Positions 58,056-64,000 of a DNA stretch of 64,000 nt are shown here, in pieces (the first letter of the stretch is position 1; every line of letters starts with the position of its first letter). The notes under the pieces are model-generated. The model was given only the letters and a program-made list of their open reading frames with translations, was not told the DNA's origin and did no database searches. The stretch covers positions 1-64,000 of the forward strand of contig CALSLP010000003.1 of the NCBI GenBank assembly GCA_943787225.1, written 5' to 3'. This DNA is from an uncultured Alphaproteobacteria bacterium (GTDB taxonomy: Bacteria; Pseudomonadota; Alphaproteobacteria; MPNO01; UBA2964). The translations under genes were made by a program, and so were the position numbers.

Positions 58056-59313
58056 TTGATGAAGAAATTTACAGGGTCACTCGCACTTGGCAGCCTGTTG
58101 GCTGGCGTCGCGGCCTGGGGTGTTGCAAACACGCAAACCGCAAATGCTCAGGGTTTTTACAAGGGCAAAACGATTAAGATGGTCGTGCGCTCTGCCCCCG
58201 GTGGCGGCTACGATTTTTATGGTCGCCTGCTGGCGCGCCACATGTCGAAATACATACCCGGCAATCCCAAGATGATCGTCATCAACATGCCGGGAGCTGG
58301 CGGCATCGTTGCCGCAAACTACATGGCAAGCCGCGCCAAGAAGAACGGCACCGAAATTGCTGTTCTGACACGCGAACTGGCGTTGGCGCAGCGGACAAAG
58401 GAAGTCGGCGTAAAGTACGATCTGGAGAAACTGAGCGCACTGGGCAGTGCAGCCTCTTCAACTTTTCTGGTCGTTATGGGCAAAAACCAGCCGATCAGAA
58501 CCTATCAGCAGCTAAAGGATTCGAAAAAAACCGTTCTTTTCGGAGCAACGGGTCCGGGCTCAGGATCGTATCAATATCCAGCTCTCCTCAAGAAAGACGG
58601 CTTTAACGTCAAAATCATTACCGGCATCATTGGCGGCAGTGCCCGTTTTCTGGCCATTGAACGTGGTGACACGCATGGCACCGCCAACAGCTACGAAAGC
58701 ACACGCAAAGCTATAAAAGAGCTCGGGCTCATCCCAATCTTTTACAATGGCGCGCCGCACAAGGCCTTGCCCGTCCCACATATGAGCACGTTGCTTTCAA
58801 AACAAGGTAAACAACTTGCCGCCCTGCTTGGAGCACCGCTCGCCGCCGGACGCCCCTTCTACACGACATCGGGCATTCCTGCTGACCGCCTGAAAACCCT
58901 GCGTAGTGCCTTTAAGGCGGCTTTGCATGACAAGGACCTTATTAAAGAGGCCAAACGCGCCAAACGTAACGTTGCCTGGACTGCCGCCAGCGTGATGGAG
59001 AAGGTCAATCACGAGAATTCTCGGTGCATCTGACGCCGTCATCGCTGCCTACAAATCCGGCGCCAAGAAACCCAAGAGAGATCTCAGCAAGTTCCTGAAG
59101 CACACCGGCGCCGTCACCAAAATAAAGAAAGGTGGCCGAAGCATCTGGATCGACTACAAGGGCAAGGAAGTCATGGCCAAGGTCTCAGGCTCTCGGACCA
59201 AGATCAAAGTCAAAGGCAAAAAGGCAAAACGTAAGGCCATTAAACTCGGCATGATGTGCCAGTTCACTTACCCAAGCCCAGGGAAAGAAGCTGCCCGGAT
59301 CGACTGTAAGTAA
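58056..59313 (+). CDS. TTT-family periplasmic binding protein with C-terminal extension (one frameshift)
   Basis: Signal peptide (MKKFTGSLALGSLLAG; cleaved after ANA/NAQ). Core: MVVRSAPGGGYDFYGRLLAR and VINMPGAGGIVAANYMAS, Bug/TctC motifs. One extra A near 59018 (after VNHE) shifts the frame; the restored reading goes on ILGASDAVIAAYKSGAKKPK and then an extra 85 residues rich in Lys (KIKKGGRSIWIDYKGK; VSGSRTKIKVKGKKAKRKAI) ending in GMMCQFTYP. Ordinary TctC proteins end near the shift. Followed by tctA and tctB. Confidence 0.88.
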
Positions 59314-59324
59314 GCTCTTATAAA

Positions 59325-59354
59325 AGGTCGTCCTAACACAGGGCGATCTTTTTC
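59325..59354 (+). terminator. hairpin with T-run between binding-protein and membrane genes
   Basis: AGGTCGTCC (59325-59333), a seven-base loop and GGGCGATCT (59341-59349) pair fully if G-U pairs are allowed, followed by TTTTTCC. As an intergenic terminator it would leave the binding protein more highly expressed than TctA/TctB, a common arrangement in binding-protein operons. Read-through to tctA is likely since no other promoter is apparent. Confidence 0.65.
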
Positions 59355-59375
59355 CTTTAAGGGAAGGGGATCAGG

Positions 59376-60872
59376 ATGGTCGAGGCGGCATTAGAAGGCC
59401 TGTATGGCATCCTTCAATGGAAAGCATTTCTGCTGATGATGGTTGGTATCGTTATCAGTTCAACGCTGGTTGCCATGCCAGGCATTGGCAGTAAAACCGC
59501 CATCGCCCTCCTTCTCCCCATCGCCTTCACCCTCAATAAATTTGAAGCCATCTGCCTGATCATGAGTGTCTGGGCAGTAAGCAATACAGCGAATTCGATA
59601 ACGTCTATCCTGTTCAGCGTACCGGGCGGCGGCGGATCACAGGCCACGATTATGGATGGCTACCCGATGGCCAAGAAAGGCGAAGCGGCGCGTGCTCTCG
59701 CTGCAGCATTCACGTCATCGGCCATCGGTGGCATTATTGGTGCAATCGTCCTCCTTGTCGCTATTCCGATCCTGCGACCTCTCGTTCTTCTTCTCGGCCC
59801 TCCGGAATTTTTTATGCTGGTGATGGTCGGTATCGCCATGGTTGGCGCGCTGAGTGGCAAAGCGCCCGTCAAAGGCATTATCGCCGGTGGACTTGGGTTG
59901 ATTATCTCAATGGTCGGCGTCCATATCATTACCGGCCTGCACCGTTTCACTTTTGATCAAATTTTCCTTATCGACGGGTTCAAACTGATCCCGGTCACCA
60001 TTGGCCTTTTCGCTATACCCGAGCTGATCTATATGGGCGTTAAGGGCACAGGGATCTCCGACCTGCCGCTTGGTGATCTTGGCAAAGGACGCAGGCAGGG
60101 AATCAAAGACGCCTTTACCCACCGCTGGCTGATTTTGCGCAGCAGCCTGATCGGAGTCTGGGTCGGCATTATTCCAGGCCTTGGTTCCGCTGTCGCCGAC
60201 TGGTTCGCCTATGGCAGCGCCAAACAGACTTGTCCGGGGGCTCGCGAGACCTTTGGTAAAGGCGACGTCCGTGGCGTCATTGCCGTTGATGCCGCAACCA
60301 ACGCCAAGGAAGGGGGATCGCTGATCCCAACGCTCGCCTTTGGTATTCCCGGGTCAAGCACACTGGCCCTGATCTTTGGCGGTCTCATCATCGTCGGGAT
60401 CACGCCAGGTCGCGACATGCTGACCAAAGACCTGCATCTTACCTTCTCGATGATCTGGCTTTTAATCATCGGGACAATCATCACATCAATCCTGTGCCTC
60501 GCCTTCACCCGCCAGCTCGCAATGGCGACCAAGCTCCGCCCGACCTTGATGATCCCAGTCATCCTGGCCATGGCCGTGATTGGAAGCTTCGCCGCATCCA
60601 GCCGGTTTGAAGATGTATTGATCATGTTTGCCTTTGGCACAATCGGCTATTTCATGCGAGCCGGTGGCTGGCCCCGTCCGCCTCTGCTGCTGGGCCTCGT
60701 TTTGGGACCGATTGCTGAACGTCATATGTGGACCTCCGTTCAGCTGCATGGGGCAGACTTCCTGTGGCGTCCAGGCGTCCTGATTATCTTCGCGCTTCTC
60801 GTGGTTTGTGTTGCCTATCCGATGTTCCAGGACAGGAATGCCAAACTCCGGGCCCAGGAAACGGAGGCGTAA
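59376..60872 (+). CDS. tctA: tripartite tricarboxylate transporter large membrane subunit TctA
   Basis: 498 residues, about 11-12 membrane helices. GIVISSTLVAMPGIGSKTAIALLLP is the TctA signature (GxGxKTAxA-like), with GGGSQATIMDGYPMAKKGEAARALAAAF and later GGSLIPTLAFGIPGSSTLALIFGG, the second half of the duplicated domain. It forms the sodium- or proton-driven carboxylate importer with the binding protein before it and TctB after. Intact. ATG follows AAGGG. Confidence 0.95.
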   Translation: MVEAALEGLYGILQWKAFLLMMVGIVISSTLVAMPGIGSKTAIALLLPIAFTLNKFEAICLIMSVWAVSNTANSITSILFSVPGGGGSQATIMDGYPMAKKGEAARALAAAFTSSAIGGIIGAIVLLVAIPILRPLVLLLGPPEFFMLVMVGIAMVGALSGKAPVKGIIAGGLGLIISMVGVHIITGLHRFTFDQIFLIDGFKLIPVTIGLFAIPELIYMGVKGTGISDLPLGDLGKGRRQGIKDAFTHRWLILRSSLIGVWVGIIPGLGSAVADWFAYGSAKQTCPGARETFGKGDVRGVIAVDAATNAKEGGSLIPTLAFGIPGSSTLALIFGGLIIVGITPGRDMLTKDLHLTFSMIWLLIIGTIITSILCLAFTRQLAMATKLRPTLMIPVILAMAVIGSFAASSRFEDVLIMFAFGTIGYFMRAGGWPRPPLLLGLVLGPIAERHMWTSVQLHGADFLWRPGVLIIFALLVVCVAYPMFQDRNAKLRAQETEA

Positions 60873-60873
60873 G

Positions 60874-61362
60874 ATGAGCTTAAGATTTCAGCCACGCTCT
60901 CTCCTGACCATCGCCTTCATACTGCTCTTTGCCTATGTGGTCATTGAATCGTCGGAAATGCCGATTCAGGCCAAGATGTATCCGTACACTATCGGCATCA
61001 TCGCGTTGCTATTGTTGGCCTATCAGCTCGTACGCGAAATTCTACCGGCGTCCAAAACGGAAACCGACAAGACCGGCGTCGATATTGACTTCACTGAAGA
61101 AGAATCTTCCAAACAAGGAAAGCGGCGGGCGTTGGAACTATTCGCATGGATGTACGGATTCGCTCTTCTGTTATGGTTGATCGGCTTCTATACGGCCGCG
61201 CCTGTCATGGTGCTGGCCTATATGCTGCGCCATAAGGAAACGCTGGTGATGACAATCGCCCTTCCTTTGGGTACGGGGATCGCCACCTGGTATATCTTCG
61301 GGCATCTCCTGCACCTTCCCTTCCCGCCGGGGCTGCTGTTAGAATGGGCGGGTCTGGTCTAG
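60874..61362 (+). CDS. tctB: tripartite tricarboxylate transporter small membrane subunit TctB
   Basis: 162 residues, four membrane helices (SLLTIAFILLFAYVVI; YTIGIIALLLLAYQLV; LELFAWMYGFALLLWLIGF; TLVMTIALPLGTGIATW) with the charged loop ASKTETDKTGVDIDFTEEES between them. The start MSLRFQPRSLL at 60874 lies one base after the tctA stop. An earlier start inside tctA is improbable. This is the standard small subunit. Confidence 0.93.
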   Translation: MSLRFQPRSLLTIAFILLFAYVVIESSEMPIQAKMYPYTIGIIALLLLAYQLVREILPASKTETDKTGVDIDFTEEESSKQGKRRALELFAWMYGFALLLWLIGFYTAAPVMVLAYMLRHKETLVMTIALPLGTGIATWYIFGHLLHLPFPPGLLLEWAGLV

Positions 61363-61423
61363 GGTCGTTTCGCGGCCCAAGAGATCATCGTATTTTTTAG
61401 CCTGTTGTTCATAGAGGACCCGC

Positions 61424-62626
61424 ATGTCTGACGAAAACGCCCCCACCGAAGAAATCGATTTAAGCAAAAAATTTCTGGTCGATCCCTATATGGATTGGGC
61501 AAAGGGCGAAGGCATCCCCATGCATCTCGACTTTGGCCACAACCTGTTAGCGCTTGAAACAGATGTCTGGGATCGCTGGGATGCCCGCGGTTGCTTCGCG
61601 CATACACATGGCAATGGCGACTTCATGGCCAACTATGTGCTGGAGGTAGCGCCCAGCAAGAAAACGGCCCCGATCAAACATATCTACGAAGCATTTTTCT
61701 ACGCACTGTCCGGCTATGGCTCGACCACTGTCACCTACCCGGACGGCGAAGTCCGCACCTTTGAATGGGGTCCCAAATCCCTGTTCACGGTACCGCTGAA
61801 TTGCGAATACCAGATATTTAATGGCTCCGGTCAGGAGCCCGCGCGTTTGTCCTGCACGAATGATGCGCCGCTGGTGATCAACCTGTTTCATAACGAGCGC
61901 TTCGTCTTTGAAAACGACTTCGATTTCCCCGAGCGTATCGGCGACAGCAAGCATTTTGATGGCGAAGGCGACCACCTTACGGTCAATCGCGGCGATAATG
62001 TCGCCGAGGCAAATCTGTGGGAAACCAATTTCGTCAACGACCTGACCAACTTCAAACTTTATGCGATGGATTCACGCGGCAAAGGATCGCTCAACGTTTC
62101 CTTTATCCTCGCCGACAGCACCATGCATGCCCATTCCTCCGAAATTCCGATGGGCCGCTACAAAAAAGCGCATCGCCATGCTGCCGGCACACATGTTCAT
62201 GCGGTCAGCGGCACAGGCTACACCTTGCTGTGGTACGAGGGAGACCAGGAGTTCAAGGAATTCCCGTGGGAACATGGCTTCATGTACACCCCGCCGTTCT
62301 GGATGTTCCATCAGCATTTCAACACCTGCGATCAACCCGCCCGCTATCTGGCCTGCAGCATGGGTAGCCGCCGCTACCCCTTTATTGCGCTGCGCCGCAA
62401 AAGCGCCGAAGGCAAAGGAGCAACATCCATTCAGGAAGGTGGTCGCCAGGTCGAGTATGAAGATCAGGATCCCCGCATCCATCGCAAATGGCTTGAAGCG
62501 ATTGCCGAGAACGGTATCGGTTCAAATATGAGTGAACTTTTCGACGAAGCAGCCATTATGGCACTGCCCCAAGAAGAACTCGAAGGTCCGATTAAAACAC
62601 CGCAGTCAATTGGTCCTGCAGTCTGA
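61424..62626 (+). CDS. bicupin protein (gentisate-dioxygenase-like fold)
   Basis: 400 residues with two cupin halves. First: YEAFFYALSGYGSTTVTYPDGE and VPLNCEYQIFNGS. Second: HAHSSEIPMGRYKKAHRHAAGTHVHAV with GTGYTLLW and FHQHFNTCDQPARY, which contain the metal-ligand His pair (AHRH) and a late His (FHQH). It may be a dioxygenase or lyase acting on the compound taken up by the transporter right before it (61-base gap). Gentisate or salicylate ring cleavage is a guess only. Confidence 0.8.
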   Translation: MSDENAPTEEIDLSKKFLVDPYMDWAKGEGIPMHLDFGHNLLALETDVWDRWDARGCFAHTHGNGDFMANYVLEVAPSKKTAPIKHIYEAFFYALSGYGSTTVTYPDGEVRTFEWGPKSLFTVPLNCEYQIFNGSGQEPARLSCTNDAPLVINLFHNERFVFENDFDFPERIGDSKHFDGEGDHLTVNRGDNVAEANLWETNFVNDLTNFKLYAMDSRGKGSLNVSFILADSTMHAHSSEIPMGRYKKAHRHAAGTHVHAVSGTGYTLLWYEGDQEFKEFPWEHGFMYTPPFWMFHQHFNTCDQPARYLACSMGSRRYPFIALRRKSAEGKGATSIQEGGRQVEYEDQDPRIHRKWLEAIAENGIGSNMSELFDEAAIMALPQEELEGPIKTPQSIGPAV

Positions 62627-62644
62627 TCAGAAACTGACAGTCAG

Positions 62645-63895
62645 ATGACGTCGCCACAGCGCATAATTGTTGTCGGTGGCGGTATCATCGGCATCACCAC
62701 CGCTTTAGAATTTCAGCGGCGCGGTTATCAAGTTTCGCTGCTCGACCCGAAACAGCCGGGTCGTGAAACGTCATACGGTAATACGGGAGTCCTGTCGGAC
62801 GGGTCAGTGGTTATCTCTAATAACCCCGGCCTCCGAAAACGGCTGCCAAAACTCATTCTAAAAAAGAGCAACGCCCTAAACTACAGTTTAGGGTTCGTTA
62901 TAAAACGTCTGCCTTGGATCACCCGTTTTCTCAGCTACTGCACTGACCAGCACTTAGATCATAGCAGCCGAGCACTACGCGCCTTGCAGGCCCATTCGCT
63001 AGAACTTCACCTGACCTTGATTTCAGACTCCAAGGCCGAGCACCTGTTACGCAAAACAGGTTGGCTAAAGGTCTTCCGCAGTGACGCGAGTTACAAAGGT
63101 TACGAAATGGAGCTCAAAGTCTTTGAGCGGACCGGTGTTGGCCACACGCTCTATTCGGAAGATGAGTTGAAGCAATTAGAACCTGCGCTAAATCCAATAT
63201 TTCGCCACGGAGTTCTCCTGCACGACGCCTGTAGCGTTTCCAGCCCGGCCGCATTATGCGACGCCTATCTCAAGCTTTTCACAGACGCGGGTGGCAAAGT
63301 AATTCTTGGTGCCGCAAAAAAGTTCCAACAGACAGAACATTGGGAAGTGCAGCTTGGAGACTCAGAACCCTTACAAGCAGATGCTGTCATTCTCGCCGCA
63401 GGGCCATGGTCCGCTGAAATAGCTAAAAGTCTTGGTTATAAGATTCCAATGGCCTGGGAACGCGGCTACCACTGGCATTTAGAACCAGGAAACGGCCCGG
63501 CACTAACGCGGGCGGTCCATGACGTCGATGCGGGATATGTCATGTCACCACAGCAACAGGGCGTCCGGATAACGTCAGGGGTCGAATTGGCGGATCGCGA
63601 TGCGCCCCACGATGACCGACAGGTACAACAGTCAATCCGGTCAGCGCGCCAAGCAACTTCGCTTGGCGACAAAATCGAAGATACCCCGTGGATGGGACGT
63701 CGCCCAACACTCGTCGATAGTCTGCCAATGATCGGTGCCGCACCGCGTCATCCGGGCCTGTGGTTTAACTTCGGCCACCAGCACAACGGGCTTTCAACAT
63801 CGGCCGCAAGTGCGCAGCTCCTTGCAGATTTATTCGAAGACAAACCGCCCGCGATCGACGTCGAAGCCTTTCAACCAAACCGGTTTCGATTGTAG
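62645..63895 (+). CDS. FAD-dependent D-amino acid dehydrogenase-like oxidoreductase
   Basis: 416 residues, DAO family: MTSPQRIIVVGGGIIGITTAL (FAD-binding GxGxxG), DPKQPGRETSYGNTGVL, the DadA-like motif VILAAGPWSAEIAKSLGY, and near the end LWFNFGHQHNGLSTS with GLSTSAASAQLLADL. Oxidises a D-amino acid or another amine/alpha-hydroxy acid. It ends the transporter-cupin operon (18-base gap). The substrate may be linked to the transported compound. Confidence 0.87.
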   Translation: MTSPQRIIVVGGGIIGITTALEFQRRGYQVSLLDPKQPGRETSYGNTGVLSDGSVVISNNPGLRKRLPKLILKKSNALNYSLGFVIKRLPWITRFLSYCTDQHLDHSSRALRALQAHSLELHLTLISDSKAEHLLRKTGWLKVFRSDASYKGYEMELKVFERTGVGHTLYSEDELKQLEPALNPIFRHGVLLHDACSVSSPAALCDAYLKLFTDAGGKVILGAAKKFQQTEHWEVQLGDSEPLQADAVILAAGPWSAEIAKSLGYKIPMAWERGYHWHLEPGNGPALTRAVHDVDAGYVMSPQQQGVRITSGVELADRDAPHDDRQVQQSIRSARQATSLGDKIEDTPWMGRRPTLVDSLPMIGAAPRHPGLWFNFGHQHNGLSTSAASAQLLADLFEDKPPAIDVEAFQPNRFRL

Positions 63896-63979
63896 ATGAT
63901 TCTTCTCTCTGCCACTTGAATCTGCAATCACTACGGGAATAGGTTAGACCCTCCAACATGGAATGAGGGAGTATCCGTC

Positions 63980-64000
63980 ATGATCGACCTGTTAAGCCAA
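63980..64000 (+). CDS. start of a further gene, cut by the window edge
   Basis: ATG at 63980 with GAGGGAG eight bases upstream starts the reading MIDLLSQ and runs off the window. Too short to classify. Confidence 0.5.

Noticed and set aside
1..64000. tRNA/rRNA genes, CRISPR arrays, prophage or integrase modules.
   Set aside because: Reading intergenic gaps on both strands gave no tRNA cloverleaf arms, no spaced repeats and no integrase; gaps longer than 150 bases hold only promoters, the listed terminators or nothing recognisable.

Overview
The window looks like part of an alphaproteobacterial chromosome, possibly Rhodospirillales-like, though the order is a weak guess. The evidence is a GTTC-N7-GTTC SOS box upstream of recA (the alphaproteobacterial LexA operator type), a CckA-type receiver, hopanoid side-chain genes hpnI/hpnJ/hpnK, tripartite tricarboxylate (TTT) transporters and a large PAS/GAF hybrid kinase. 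Genes are tightly packed and many neighbours overlap by 1-8 bases. I see no tRNA, rRNA, CRISPR array or prophage.

Layout. 1-5 kb: a frame-broken diheme cytochrome c and a small secreted protein gene, then a LOG-family hydrolase and alaS. 5-10.9 kb: recA with its own terminator and SOS box, a secreted protein, a CckA-like remnant cut off by an IS3-family element, a Hint-like fragment on the other side of that element, a shattered nitronate monooxygenase and a VOC protein. 11-16.7 kb: two small proteins, then a coupled envelope-glycan operon (GT9, two GT4-like transferases, an asparagine synthase homologue). 16.8-28 kb: ygfZ, a HpcH-type aldolase, a deletion remnant of a LigB-type dioxygenase, a broken hybrid sensor kinase with an HPt partner, an acyl-CoA ligase, an MDR reductase, a thioesterase and a broken ornithine cyclodeaminase homologue. 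28-34 kb: a TctC-like binding protein with a TauE/SafE permease, msrA, a UbiD-family decarboxylase with a 60-residue overlapping partner, and an aldehyde dehydrogenase. 34-42 kb: an envelope-lipid region with a polysaccharide deacetylase, two CDP-alcohol phosphatidyltransferases and hpnL-hpnI-hpnJ-hpnK. 42-45 kb: a PEP mutase/isocitrate lyase family enzyme, a 70-residue protein and an ABC-F ATPase. 45-64 kb: a catabolic region rich in VOC proteins, acyl-CoA-dehydrogenase-fold flavoproteins, dioxygenase-fold enzymes, a maleate-isomerase-like protein, an amidohydrolase, a complete TTT transporter, a bicupin and a D-amino-acid-dehydrogenase-like oxidase.

How genes work together. hpnI, hpnK and hpnJ together make bacteriohopanetetrol glucosamine and its cyclitol ether; here they sit beside lipid-headgroup enzymes. 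The 51-64 kb genes look like uptake and breakdown of a small carboxylated, possibly aromatic, compound, but the sequence does not identify the substrate.

Caution on sequence quality. Many genes carry one-base indels or in-frame stops, including alaS, which is normally essential. Several sit in base runs and they cluster in patches (1-1600, 9300-10000, 26.8-27.3 kb, 20.9-21.3 kb). Assembly or consensus error is the simplest explanation for most. The IS-truncated genes and the internally deleted LigB gene cannot be explained by small indels.
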